Part shown: piece after piece, positions 42,609-55,900 of the stretch
How the letters are laid out: each line of letters begins with the position of its first letter
Numbering within the stretch: the first letter of the stretch is position 1
From: Balanoglossus misakiensis
Lineage: Eukaryota; Hemichordata
Direction of reading: 5' to 3'
NCBI GenBank assembly: GCA_040954595.2
Contig: CM082579.2
Location: 10,540,001 to 10,604,000 of the forward strand
Length of the DNA: 64,000 bases
Position numbers and translations under genes: made by a program
Notes under the pieces: generated by a model
Database searches by the model: none
What the model saw: only the letters and a program-made list of their open reading frames with translations
Told to the model about the DNA's origin: nothing

Positions 42609-45098
42609 TTATTCCACGGACATTGTTGATAGGCTACTTGTTATCTCACCTTCGTCCTCGGGAGACCCTTTCCGATGACCTGTCATGTCTTTCATAGCTT
42701 TCAGTTGATACATGCTATCGACGTCTTCTATCTGGGGCGCCATCATTGTGAGATACGTACGGGTCCTCTGGTCAATCGGGTTAAGAACGGCGTTGTCAAA
42801 TGCTAGCGCCCGGTTTCCCAGAGTGTCTACTTTGACGTCGTCTAACATGAGTTCATTCTGCGATGCGTTTGGGTGATTGCTAGGCGGCGGTGGATTAGAC
42901 GCGGTTTGAGTCTTGGCTGGAGATTTTGTCCTGAATAGTTGGATGTTGTATTTTTTGCACATTATTATGATAAATATCCAAGCAAGTATGGTGATACAAA
43001 GGAGCCCTAAACAAACCCCTACGATGAGAGCAATATTAGAAGATTCTGCGTCACCTTCGTCCGATGTTGGGGGTAGTGCGCTCGACGTGTTTATATCCGC
43101 GGTTGTTCTTGTCGTAGTTATGAACACATTGGTCGAATGAGTGGTAGGCCGGGTTGGTGTAACTTTCTCTGTTGTTACTGCAGGCTTACGGGTTGTCCTT
43201 TTACTGAGTGTGCGTATAGATGTGGATTGTTTTGTGGCAACTGTTGACGGTGACACAGTGGTTGCAGTTGTAATTGCGGGCATTTTGGTGGCTACAGTGC
43301 ATTGCGTCCTCGGTCTTGTCGTAGATGGCGAAATTGGCCACGCGGGTGTATTTGCACTAACTACGTTCGTTGTTCCCCGTGATGATTGAGACACGGTTGG
43401 TTGTTGGGACGAAACTGATGGATCAGAAACAAGCAAGGTGACATTGTAGTCGTCTTGGCCAGCCTCGTTGACAGCCACGCAAGAATAAACTCCGCAGTCG
43501 TCGAGACCAACATCACGAAGGAGTAGAGTGCCGTTTTCCAATAGCAACATTTCGTCACTGTTGGTCTCCAACGAAATTTGCTCTCCACTTGGAGTTTGCC
43601 AGTGTATGAACGGCATGGGCAAACCCGTGTTGTTGCAGGCGAATACAAGGGAATCGCCCACGCTGGCCTCCACAAAGCTATTGGACTCCAAAATGACGGG
43701 AAGTTCACACACTAAGTCCTCGGGCTCCTGAATCTCGGAGAGCATCATGTCCAGATAGTGGTCGGGTTGCTCACACACAACATCGAATCTGGTCATGTCA
43801 TCCGCAGTCTGATTGGCCAACCAGTCACTGTACTCACACATAGCACAGTCGCAACTCCACGGGTTGTCATCCAGGTTGATGTTGTCCAAATTCAAATCTT
43901 GGAATATTTCACCAGGCAAACTTTGTAGGTCATTGTTGTTGAGATACAAGCTCAGACGCTGGTCTTTTTGTTTCAAGTCTGAAAAGGCATCTTCGTCTAA
44001 ATGAATGAGCTTCATGCTGTCCAGCCAGAGACCGCGTAAAGAAATCAGACCTTGGAAGGCACCAGCTTCAACGCGTACAATTTTGTTGCCTGTCAATTTC
44101 AGCGTCTGCAGAGTCAGACCCTTAACTGCCGGAGGGATTCTTTTCAGTAAATTATAACCCATACGAAGTTCTCTAAACTGCGATTTGTTATGAAAAGCAT
44201 TGTCTGCCACATCCACTATGAAATTCTTCTCCAAATCGAGAAATATAAGCGAAGTCACCGAATCTAGTCTGGGCACCGATTCCAGCAAATTATCTTTTAA
44301 ATCCAGTTGTTGCAGTCTGGTCTGGGCTGCAAAGGCGTCGTCTCCTATGTGCGAGATCTGGTTATGAGACAGTGCCAGATACGTCAAGTTCCACAGATAA
44401 GCAAGGTCGGGCAAGTTTTCAAGTTCGTTCTGACTCAGTTCAAGAATCTGGATGACCGTACAGCAACTGAACACCGTGTTCGGTAAATGATGCAAGACGT
44501 TGTGCTCGAGGTACAGTTTTTGTAAATGGACCAAGCCTTCAAATGCCGCGTCTGCTATTCGGCTAATATTATTGCGTCCCAACTGCAGAACCTTCAGATT
44601 GGCCAGGCCAACAAAGGTAGAGCTCTCTACACTGGTAATTTGGTTATAACTCAGTTTCAACGTAGACACTGGTGAACCAGTGGTAAACATCCACAGCGTT
44701 GAAATCCTATTGCTTTCCAAACTGATTGTATTTATACTTGAAAGAGGGAAAAATATTTCCTCGGACAAGTTTGATATGTTGTTGCTGTCCAAGTAAAGAT
44801 GCGTCAGCTTAGTCAGATTGTTAAATGCTCCAATTTCTATTGTATGGATTTTGTTGTATCGTATTGTTAGTAGAGTCAGCGAATGTAAAGTACCGAAGCT
44901 GTTGTTTTCTAGAACCGTCAAGTGATTTCCGTCGAGATAGAGTTCCTCAGTATCTGCGGGAATTCCAGCAGGTACATCTTCCAAATCGGCTCCAATACAA
45001 TCCACAATCAAAGCCACATCGCATCTACATCCTGCCGGACAACCTCCAGTCAACGACAACAAGTGTACGACGCACAAAATGAAGAAAATGGTTGTCAT
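42609..45098 (-). CDS. single-exon LRR-Ig transmembrane receptor
   Basis: An intronless gene for an 829-residue type I membrane protein. It has a signal peptide (1-19), LRRNT cysteines (C20, C24, C26, C34), about 15 leucine-rich repeats (50-410) of the LxxLxLxxN type, an LRRCT (C416, C418, C421, C442, C464), one Ig domain (about 468-556; C488 and C540 with DCGVYSC), a long Thr/Ser/Pro stalk (about 560-685) that is probably O-glycosylated, a membrane segment (688-713) and a 116-residue tail. The layout matches LINGO, LRRN, NGL and AMIGO adhesion molecules and the expanded LRR-Ig families of invertebrate deuterostomes; I cannot assign one. The tail has YLTM (782-785), a YxxM motif, but no TIR or kinase domain. 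I chose ATG 45098: the frame runs a little further upstream but only from GTG, after an in-frame stop at 45120-45122. Confidence 0.93.
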   Translation of the reverse strand: MTTIFFILCVVHLLSLTGGCPAGCRCDVALIVDCIGADLEDVPAGIPADTEELYLDGNHLTVLENNSFGTLHSLTLLTIRYNKIHTIEIGAFNNLTKLTHLYLDSNNISNLSEEIFFPLSSINTISLESNRISTLWMFTTGSPVSTLKLSYNQITSVESSTFVGLANLKVLQLGRNNISRIADAAFEGLVHLQKLYLEHNVLHHLPNTVFSCCTVIQILELSQNELENLPDLAYLWNLTYLALSHNQISHIGDDAFAAQTRLQQLDLKDNLLESVPRLDSVTSLIFLDLEKNFIVDVADNAFHNKSQFRELRMGYNLLKRIPPAVKGLTLQTLKLTGNKIVRVEAGAFQGLISLRGLWLDSMKLIHLDEDAFSDLKQKDQRLSLYLNNNDLQSLPGEIFQDLNLDNINLDDNPWSCDCAMCEYSDWLANQTADDMTRFDVVCEQPDHYLDMMLSEIQEPEDLVCELPVILESNSFVEASVGDSLVFACNNTGLPMPFIHWQTPSGEQISLETNSDEMLLLENGTLLLRDVGLDDCGVYSCVAVNEAGQDDYNVTLLVSDPSVSSQQPTVSQSSRGTTNVVSANTPAWPISPSTTRPRTQCTVATKMPAITTATTVSPSTVATKQSTSIRTLSKRTTRKPAVTTEKVTPTRPTTHSTNVFITTTRTTADINTSSALPPTSDEGDAESSNIALIVGVCLGLLCITILAWIFIIIMCKKYNIQLFRTKSPAKTQTASNPPPPSNHPNASQNELMLDDVKVDTLGNRALAFDNAVLNPIDQRTRTYLTMMAPQIEDVDSMYQLKAMKDMTGHRKGSPEDEGEITSSLSTMSVE

Positions 45099-45335
45099 GG
45101 TGACAGGATAGGCCACATTTTACCCGGGAGCAGTGGTGCTGATATCCGTTATTCTAATCCATGGCCTGGCTGCATTCGCCGCTGATTAAGAGATGATGCG
45201 GATTAAACCTGCAAGTTAAAATAACATCACAATTTCAGAATATGTTTTCCCAAGTAACATCAATCAATTAATTCGGGACGTGAATAGAACTGACATATAT
45301 ATTATAATTTATAAATTAGTTCAAGCCCACATTAT

Positions 45336-45529
45336 ACTGTACTGTACTGTACTGTACTGTACTGTACTGTACTGTACTGTACTGTACTGTACTGTACTGT
45401 ACTGTACTGTACTGTACTGTACTGTACTGTACTGTACTATATGTGTTGTGCTGTGCTGCGCTAAGCTTCACTACACCACACTACACTACACTACACTACA
45501 CTACATAATACTATACTATACAATGTACT
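45336..45529. repeat. (ACTGT)n microsatellite with an (ACTAC)n tail
   Basis: Twenty perfect ACTGT units (45336-45435) are followed by degenerate GTGCT units and then ACTAC units. ACTGT is the reverse complement of the ACAGT unit at 729-930, so the same pentamer appears in opposite orientation 45 kb away. Confidence 0.93.
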
Positions 45530-47520
45530 ATGGCATTTTCATTTCATTAAATTTCAAATGTAAACTTGAATAACTTGAATACTTCAAAAACAGATTGTGA
45601 GTGTTATTCAAAGATTGAAGTTCTTTGCAACTATCGGCAACTTGATCTGATATCATTTCACAAGTTTGTAATCACGTTACACTTCAGTTGCGACATCGAT
45701 AAACTCACGGACTTCCCGGGACTTGGCAGAATAAAAGTGTTTGGAATTGTTTAGATTAAGGTGAACAAGAGAGAAATAGCTGAGCACCGTGGGAAAACTG
45801 CTCCGTCGTTGAAATAAAGATTTTTTGCTCTTTTTCTATGTACATGCATACACCATCTTATATGTGAATGATATTCAAATCATGGCAGAAATCACGTGAT
45901 ATACATAATTATCATGGATAAAACTATTTCAAGTGCAGTTTTGAAGTATGCGAGTTTCAGTGTAGGCCTACACACCTGGCAGCAAGTTGTTAAGAGCTGT
46001 AAATGTGCTCCATCCACTCCACAGTTTTCGTATCTTGTAGATAAATATATCACCCAAAACACTATTTGTACATGCCAGTTCAAGCCAATACAGTAATACT
46101 TGACAAACATTTGCATTATTATCAATATGACCTCTGACCCCAATCCGTTTTGAACAACCCTGAACCAGAATGTTCTAATTCTACCAGATGTAGCTTTATA
46201 TTTGGGCACGAGAAATATATCTAATGGGACTGATGCAGTTGGGTTAGTAAAAGTCCTTCCACCAAATGAATCCGTCGATATTTGAACAAAATTGTTGGTT
46301 TTATCTACGTAACGGTCAGTTTATGACTTGGAGGCCGTCTACTGTTTTGATTGTCAAAACTTACGGTGCCAAACACTGTTATCGTCGAAGCGTGGTTGCC
46401 TTTGTTTGCACGGGCAAGGCTGACCCAGTCCAATATACGACCAGAGCCTCTTAATTGTTCAGCCAACACTCCAGCAGAATAGCGGGTGATATATGATGTT
46501 TTTTCGGCAGCATAGAATCGTTGGAATGTGTTCCCCAATGACTTAGGTGGGGACATTGAGTGGACTATTAATAATACTGACAGGCGCAGGTGTGAAATTG
46601 ATGCATAGTTGTGTGCCCAGAGTGACACCTTCCAGTTATTGATCCTCGGACCCAAACCATAGAACGCCATAATCTACCTGCAAACACCGGTGGAAGACAA
46701 CTGCAGCTGTGTGTCTTAACTTTATTGGTTCAGGATTTTTATATCGTGTCAAATTCCAGATGTTGACGAGTGTCACGAGCAGACGCAACAATGCGGACTA
46801 CAGCCAGAACCATTTTGATTTTAACACTAAGATTAACCGACCCGACACCGTCGTTTCACAAAATTCTAGTTCTAAATGTGCGTATTATTTCATGTTTCAA
46901 TAAAAATTAGTCGTGTCAAATAATGTATTGTAAAATCCTTCAAGTTTCAATGCTCGTGCGAGTTGGCGGGTCACAACAAATAAGAGTACATGGTTTAATC
47001 CATTTTAGTGTCCTAACATTGGCATAGTCGGTAGATGTGTATGGGGTCGTATGCAGTGCTCACAGTCATTATCCGTATTCGCTAAAAAGATAACATATGT
47101 CATCCATATTTATATCCATATAGCCATTGGCCTAAGATTCCAAAAATAAAGCATAGCCTATCATGCGTGTAACGCCCAAGTTAGGACACTATGTCGGGGG
47201 AGAGGGGTAAAATACCGGTACATGCACACATTTTGGAATGTATGCATACGTGCATAACCATAATATGCGAATGGCGGTACGTACTAGTAGTCTGCCTTTG
47301 TGCAGTGTTCGCTCTGTAAATCATTGACATGAAAAGAGTGTGTATGACTTGATTGCTACGGTACATGTACGTGTCACTGAACTGCACCACTTCTCAGGTC
47401 GTGAATATTTATATCCTGTGCATCGATTCTGGCACAACGAAAAAATAGAGTCACAGGTATAGTGCAGCTTATCACAGGAGACCTTCAACATTCCACTGTT
47501 AGGGTGCCGACATCCTGAAA

Positions 47521-47575
47521 CTTTTTTTTTTATTTTTTTATTTTTTTATTTTTTTTTTTGGGGGGGGGGGGGGTT
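47521..47575. repeat. poly-T/ATTTTTTT tract followed by a G-run
   Basis: Runs of 7 to 10 T separated by single A bases lead into about 16 G. Low complexity; base count may be uncertain from sequencing. Confidence 0.85.
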
Positions 47576-50500
47576 GCAGCTTTAATATAAAACTATTCTT
47601 TAGTTGCCTAGTACAACCAAAACTAACACACACCCTTATTAAAGGGGTGTGAGAAATCAGCTGTGGTAGCTATTTGTACGCCTTTAATTGTTAAAGAGTG
47701 TCTCACACCCCCGCTACAGGTGTGTAGTGCAGGTGGCATATTTTGCGCCTACATCCGCTACGGGAATGTGACATAAATACCTGGCCAGGGTAACACGTAT
47801 GGACAGGGCAATGTTTAAAACTTATTTTCCTCTGACATGTTGTTAACTCTAAAGACGGCCAGTGAAAAAATAATGTTTGGCTCTCACTATATATACACGG
47901 GGCTAAACTGGGAATCTATGTGAAGTAGGTATAGGTATAGCACTGATCGCGTGGGAAGTCTGGATATACACTGGGCTTACTTGTCAAGTAGATATAGGGG
48001 TATAGGTAGACATCGTGGATTACACGGGATTACGAACAAAGCATTCACCGCTAGAATCCTTGGCAATTGTTTTTTCGAAGCACGTGATGAAATGAATGTC
48101 CTTTTTTTCAAGACATGTATCTTTTTAATATGGTTATGACCTTTGGCCGAATATGGTTGCCGTAGAAGTATGTTGTAGCAGTGATTACTGTCTCGGCACG
48201 TTCAGAGAAAGTGAACATATGTTCCTGGATTATTCGGGGAATACTTGCCAGTCATTTCTTTCGAGAACAAGCTTAGAAGCAAGAAACATCGTTGCGGAGA
48301 TACATGTACGTGCTTCAAATAATCGAAACTCTCACTGACATCATTGACTAGGGAAACCATCAGCTCATCGAAGCTCAAGGATGACTTCAAACGCATCTAC
48401 ATGCGGTCATTGAACTTTGCGCATCGTATCCATGAGGTCATCTTCAAACTCACGATTTTCAAAACAAGACGCGATAACACCCTCGTGTATTATGTATAGC
48501 TTTATGTAAGAGTTTGCTAAACATAGTCCAGTGAAAATTTCCCATTTTACTTTGGAAAGACGTGACCTTTTTTTTTAAAGGCACTATCTTATAGTTCATG
48601 GTTTTCTTACCACTTCATAGGTATGCAGTGAAATCATGACGTACATCCTTATTAATATTTGTAAGTCTGGAGAACGTAATATATATTAAATAGCATGTTA
48701 TCTTTTGTCACTATTTGTCTTTTCACCCGCCGTTACCGTGTCTTATGATTTCTATGAATCACTAGAAAAACCAGTAACCCGGCAACCATAATTTCACTGA
48801 CTAATAACACAGGTGGCAATCTCTGTACTTCTGCCAACCACATTTGAACTGTTATTTGTTCCGGGCGTTGGCCATAGAATTAGGAAAACTCGTCGATTTT
48901 TAATTCACCATATTTGTTCGAGAATGGTAGAGAAGTTTGATATGGTATAAATTCCACCCACTAAGTTCTACTCTTCATTGAAGAAAATATCTTGCATTTT
49001 AAGCAAATCTACCGACGGTTTTTACTCACGTTATATTTACGGTTTACGTGTGTTACAGCTGGGTTTATATTTCTCGGCCATGATGAACTGGTTGTAAACA
49101 TCAACCAAAGGCCACGGCTTCCCTTTCTATTTACTTCTCGGGATTTCGCCATGTTTTAAAACGGGGTTAATCTGCATGTCGTGATTGTGTGGTGGTTTTG
49201 TACAATACCGAGATCAAACAGTTCCAGCGAAAATAAATCCCAAACCTAAATATTTGTGAAGACCAGCGGCCAAGCTTACCAACAAGTCGTCGCTAAGCAG
49301 ACATCAGTTGACATGAATATGTGAACCGTTATTTTCACTTGTTCAAGTCATGCAGCATGGTCGGTTTGGAACAACAAGTAAATATGTCTGCGATTTGATT
49401 AGATTTGATCCGAAAAGCACAAAAGCTCTTGTTATGATAATTCAGAAGAGCGACATATAAGACGGAAAGGGCAAAGCCAGAGAGAGTACTTCACAAATGC
49501 TGTTGATATTGCCAACGCCAAAAACAAAGCAAATTTGCCGACCGAAAATTGACAGAAAGAAGGTTATGTACACTCTTGACGTCTCACATGGTTGCTTCTT
49601 GACAATAAACGCGGTTTACGTGTTTGCTTCCATCAGGAGCGTGTTTTTATATTTTACATAATTAAATGCCATTGTAGGCCCATAACAAACGCAAAGCAAT
49701 CCTATTTTGACCGGAGATAATTAACATTTAAACTGATAATGTTCAATTAGACATTTTACTTGCCGTAAATGTCCTAAAGTCTGTAATACACCAACCTGGT
49801 CCGCCACTACACAAAGAAGCTGCAGCATTGAGATGCATATCACCCGTGCACGGTGCTTTTGACGCAGCCGTAGCATAACTCTGGGTTATCGGTAACTTCC
49901 CCATCAGTAAATACCCAACTCCGCCTTTGATGGGAATTTTGGGATCTGAGACTACATACACAAGAGTCCTTCAATGGCCCACTACTACTTCTGTGAGAGA
50001 TACTTTGAAGTTGGACCTTGTTGCTGTCGACGCGGTTAGGCCTGCACTTCTAGAAATGATTTACAATGTGTGAACCGTGTGCATCGTGGTAACGTGAGAT
50101 TGCAACGCAAGTTATTTGTTTCAGATGGGAGTCAATCCAAAACACGGGCCAGTATAGCCCACAGGTGCTGTTATTACAGCAAATAAGGAAGAACGTCGTT
50201 AACTTATGACATTACTTTGTTCATGTTAGGTTCTTTTGATGATTATTTTGTTTTTCAGTGGAATATTAACTAGTCAAACAATGCGCAGCAGTGTGTGTTG
50301 AGTTGTAAAAACCTGTGATTGAACACATTTCATATTCTTCAAAAGGAACTAAAATCACCAAAATAATCTCCAAGTCAGTGATCCCTCTGCCCTGCATTGT
50401 TTCAGAATGAAAGTGAACTCTCAATGTACACATCCTTTGTCCTGTCATGATATCAGAGTTGAAAACAGACCTTCGGTCATGGTCAGATCGTATACTAACT

Positions 50501-52700
50501 AACACGCGCGCAACAATCGCAACGGTGTTTCTGTGAACAATAGGAGGTAATCCAGACAATGGGTTTTCTTGTACGCCGATGCCCCGACTCGGATATAGAA
50601 CACCGATCGTCACAATTCAGTATTTTTTTTCGCTGTAAATCATTACAAAAGTTCTCACCAAATGTTGGATAGAGCCTATATTTGTAAATCCTTGCGACGC
50701 AAAAGATTTATTGCAAAGAACTTTATCTCGCTTGTTGTCTCATCGACATTTTGCTTTCGGCGAGTTACGCTCATCTCGCCGGGGGCCTATGTGAACACAA
50801 GTCTACTTGATTTCAGTGATATGTTCATATCTTCATTGGGCGGTGTTATTGACGCTTGCCAATAATGTACATTTGTGGAATATGAACTTCATATTTTCTT
50901 AAAAGCTACAAATGTAAGATATGTTTTTTTTATAATTCATCGCGTTTGTTGCGTAAAATCCAGGTTCCCATACCCAAATACGCGGAGACACATTTTACTC
51001 CAGAGTCGAATTATGTAGTCAGTCATAAATAATGGATTGATTTTTACCTGATTCGGAACGTCATGGGTAAAAGTGGTGCTGTCTTTGGTGATGAATCCGC
51101 GTGTTTTGTAATTAAGCTTACAAAATGCCGAGGTGAACTGGTGCCTGAGGTTGTGGATGGTCCATATCACAGAGAATTGGGGAAACCTTGGTTCAATCCT
51201 GCGGACCAAGAATGGAATTTAAATGAGATGTGACTTCATTGACAAAGTATCTATTGGCTCCGGTGGTGGAATATAACGTTGAAAGCCCCGTGGGAAATAG
51301 AATGCATACCCGTCCTGGTGACACCTTTGTTATTTGAGTGAGGCAGCCGCAGTCCAAGACAGCACAGCCGCATTATTGTACACACGGGTTACCATACAGG
51401 AAAACAATATTGACAATCCACGGTAACTAGAACAGTTCTGTATTTCAGCTATATGATACTTACTATCAGCACACACTGAAATGTGATAGAATCTAATTGA
51501 CATTCCTATCAATCAAGCCGCCCCTCTCAAGTACTGTGCTGTATCTAATATTGCCATAGTTTTGCAGTGCCGCAGCCTACTAACACTTGGCTAGTCATTG
51601 AATCTCGCATAGCCACTCTGTGCTTATCAATTCTCATTTTCTGATACGAACAGTAAACGGCTGGCTGTTACTACAATCATGAAATTTTCACCTACAAAAT
51701 GAAAAATAACACCACTATAATATTTGATAAAATGTCCACATAACCCAATAATCTATCTCGATTCAGTTAGAGCCACTTTGGGCATAACTGTCCCTCGCCG
51801 AATAAAAACTGCTAATAAGCAGAAGTACGGTTCGATGACGTCATTTCATTGAAAATTTCAAAGGGGTATCCTGACGCCGCATGTATGCCAGATGACACTG
51901 TCTGTACTTGCATGGGTACACAACCATGGCGACTGAACAATATCCCGTCCATATTCAAATGACTGCAGCCACGATTTAACTGTGCCGTGAGTCATCAACC
52001 ATGAAAATATCCACCAAACTTTGTATTATCACAGCTGCAATATGCAGCAAAGCAGAAAGCAGAAATCAGATTTCTTTTTAACGGTGTACTGTATTAAATG
52101 AACAAAATTGAAGTGTTGAAATCAATTTCCAATCGTTTTCAGAGACTTGGAGATAAAGATGATGGTATAAAAGCCGCGCAATAATATTCTTCTTTGCTTT
52201 ATGTTGGCCTCCAAAAGTCAGAAAAAAAGTTAATTGACCAAAAGACAATGAGTGAGTATTAGAGAGTTGAGTAAATTAGTTATTTGCACTCTAACGCACA
52301 ATACCGGTTTTCAAAATTTAAAGTTTTAACTCTAACAAAATCTTGTTCATTCAGTTTAAACTCGTGTCTGGTAGTATCATTGGAATGACACGCACTTGTG
52401 TTATACAACATGTACATTGACCATAATATCTGAAGATTACGATTATCTTGAAATAATTACAAATTGAATCATATCAGCAAACAAGACTTTGTGTATTTTA
52501 CCCCTCCTATGGCGAACTAATACGCTTTTATGCAAAGTGCAATTTTTGTATTTAAATGAACGGGTTTTTATCTGATTGACTTGATAAATATTTCAATGGA
52601 AAACACTTCATGTATAGAAACAGCTGGGTGATGACTTCGGCTTTGAAGACCGACCACCGGGGGGTTGTGTGGTAAAACATCTTTGTCTGTGGGTAAACGA

Positions 52701-52900
52701 TACACTAGCCCACTAGTCGCTTGGTGATTTGTTGTCTTTATAAAGATTCTTCTCAATACTTTCGCGTATTTGCAAGCTTTGAGCGAGTTTCTGGTATTGA
52801 GCTGAGTTTTGAATTCGGGACTGGGCGCGGGCTTCTTGTTTCGGTATACCGTCCACCGAGGCCAACGCGATCCCAGACATAGACTTGGAGAAAGTCTATA
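52701..52900. mobile_element. solo MITE related to 23706-24136, 9-bp target duplication
   Basis: The element runs from TACACTAGCCCACTAGTCGC to AAAGTCTATA and matches each half of the inverted pair in receptor copy 3 along its length. The perfect 9-bp repeat GGTAAACGA flanks it (52692-52700 and 52901-52909). This shows that the half-unit of about 200 bp is the mobile unit. Confidence 0.82.
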
Positions 52901-55900
52901 GGTAAACGACTATTTTGTGAATGCAGCTATCCAAATACAAAAAGTAATTCCCCGGAACTGCCGTAAATGGCCGAACCTTCGACGATAACATTCAGAAAGT
53001 TACATCTGTGAACATCCATAACTAGCTGAAGTCTGGATAATGCAATTTTGCCTTGTCCTCTCCCTGGCCTTAACGTGCCAACAATTATCATTTTGGTTTT
53101 ATATGATCCGTTTAACCAAAGACATGACTAGCGGATTGTATTCAATCCGTATACGCGGCACAGATTGGCCAGAATTCAACAATCAGAGACCTTGAAAATA
53201 TCTTTTCACAAAGATTTTGCATACGACATCACAATTTCATATTTGTGGTATAAATATTAATACATCAACGCACCCTCTTTTAACTCGAATTGGACGCAGA
53301 GAAAACGAAAATAGCCTGCTTCTCATCTGAGGAAGATCGACAAACATAACCGTGACTTCCGTGACCGAAACCGTAGGCATTTTCAGTGCAAGCGTATCAA
53401 ATCTATGGTAGCATTAACGTACAGCATATTCGACCCCTTCAGACAAGAAGTTGTATTGAGAATTCGTGCAGACTCGATGGGTATATAGAAGGAACCGTTC
53501 CAGATACATGGCGTTGTATGGCTTCAACTCTTACCTTGTAACTTAGGGCATGCGCAGGTTGGCAAGAAGCAAGATGGTTGCACTCTTGTCAATGATATCA
53601 CGACGTCTTGTAACTGTCTACCAATTGAAGACTTATTTGCACGTGATTACAAACAATAACTTGTTTCACTCGGTCGATTTTGATCGCTAATCAAGAGTCA
53701 GCAACTTGAGTGACAGATAAGAATTCCGCAATGTTTTGAGGGAACAAATTGTCGCTAGCTAATTCAAACACTGATGTACATGTATGTGTAACCCACGTTA
53801 AAAGTTGGTGTCGTCTGAAGTAATTCAGAAGGAAGTATGAAGATGATTATCAGTTTGCCAGCTATGTACAACAAATAAGGTTAAATGTCCGGATTACGTA
53901 ACGGACATGCATGGCCCGGCCGGCCACGCCGCTATACCAACAAACCATAATAATCGTAACAGGTACACTTCAACATCGCCCCAGCAGCAGCGCTAGCAGA
54001 AGATTGTCTTTGGCGCCGTGTTTTATCTCGCCGCACTAATCTAGTTGTGAAAATTAGACGGCACGACTGGCTCCGTGAAGCCCAATGTCAATCAATACCT
54101 TCTCTTCCAGAAGGTCATAGCTACGGGAATAGCCCAGGCTCGCTCCGAGTCTGACTACATAACAAATCAATGGACAATTCAGACATGAACAAAATATCAC
54201 TCACGAATGCGAATTATTAACCAGCTTGTTGCCTCCGCGTACGGTGATCTTGGATATTTTCAAACCATATTTTCTCGGCATCTTGTAATGTTCGTCACAT
54301 CATAGCAGACGATTGTTATCTATAAAACCGACAGCTGAATTTAACACAATATATCTCATAACGGTCATCTTCGTTCTCCGAAAGATGAAATCGTCACCGA
54401 TATCACGGTTGACTAGTAACCGTGCCGATACCAACAAAAATGGCTGCTGTTTTTGGTAAACCCGATCCAATACTGGTATTGGAAGAACAGTTGATCCATG
54501 TTGGATTTTTTAAAAAAAATGGAATTTCGTGGGGATGGAACGGGTTTTCGTGTAGTGGAATTAATTATCGGCTTCCTGCACTGTCTGTCTGTCTGACCTA
54601 CCTTGCAGAGCCGCGCAGGCAGAAAACCGAGCATCAAGCACACGAACGCAGCCTCAATGCTACTGGGTGGTCGCTCGACCACCGCTCTCCATATATTCAA
54701 AAATTCCATATTTCAACAGTCATCACAAATGTCCGTTGCTGATTGCGACCACTATCTCCAAATGAGTGTACACCCGTAATCACACACAAAGTCGCTGGAA
54801 TTAATTTTTGTTGCAGCCACCAGATGCCCCCTTAGCTTGGTGTGAATGCAATTCACAAACTCCTCGCGATCATCAGACCAAGACAGTTTACAATGGGTGG
54901 TCGGGCTTTTTTGCACATGAAAATTACTCTGTATAGTGGATTGACGTCAAGTCATGTTGTTTGTTAATGAGGACCGAGGTACAAATGGACGACATGGCGT
55001 CCGGATACCTAGACCGCGGTAAATTAAAACACACTCCTCGAATCAAAGCGTGACCTAGTAACAGGCTTTTACATGGTGGAAAGGTATTGCATTGTAAACA
55101 GGACCTGCCAAACGCTCTATTTAAGCGCATGCATGCACATCCACGTAAAGTAAACAATTTGTAGAATAAAACACCAACATAGCGAAACAGCGTAGACACC
55201 TCGCCAGGTGCCACCGATTTATTTTGTGATTCATTTTCGGAATTAAACTTGATGAGATGGGGATTCTGAAAACACAATTGCCATACGAGTTTCTCCCCCT
55301 CCGCCAAGAAAAAAACAACGTTTACACAAGCACGGCATAACCATGAGAATAAAAATATACAATACCCGGAAACTTTGTTCGGATGGTTTGATCTGCGTTT
55401 ATCACAAAGCAGGTAATGGCGCGCATTTGCAATGGGTGAAATATATAGGCCAGAGTTTCAATGGGAAGCGCTATCCAATTGCAACATCCTTAGATGCAAT
55501 ATAGCAACAGGCGTCCAGGATCAGTGCTATAGTCTCATGTGTTACATCTTTGCATGGTGGGAGTCAATATTCACTTTTACTAAAGTGAAAATGTCGCATT
55601 TAAGAATTTTTTTATTTTTTTTTATTTATTCCCTTTCATTCAATAGTTCCTTGGGTGGAGCGTATTAAACATTCTTTTGAAGCTAAGCTTAAAATGTTTG
55701 ATGCTCGCAATTCATGCAAGCAATTTGTCCCCTGGGTTGCACTAAGGTTGTCGGTATGGGCCCTGTTTGTTGCGTTGCGCTCTTTTGGCAACCCAATACT
55801 AATTTACCCAATGCTACACTTGATACAAATATTCAAGGAATACCTGAACGTTACTGGAGTGTGTGAAATGTAATATCCGTCAAGTTCTCTCGGTAAATTT

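Noticed and set aside
45098-45116. Upstream start of the LRR-Ig frame at 45116
   Set aside because: The codon there is GTG; the first in-frame ATG is at 45098 and directly begins a good signal peptide.
42913-45185. Plus-strand open frames opposite the LRR-Ig gene
   Set aside because: Shadows of a long, clearly coding minus-strand frame.
46305-46670. 121-codon open frame on the minus strand
   Set aside because: No similarity I recognise, no convincing splice sites or partner exons, and composition not distinct from the neighbourhood.
47640-47715. Short inverted repeat GGGGTGTGAGA / TCTCACACCCC
   Set aside because: Only 11 bases pair and the surroundings do not; too weak to call an element.
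54413-54742. Overlapping open frames of about 100 codons on both strands
   Set aside because: Both strands are open over the same bases and neither shows a domain or splice context; likely chance.
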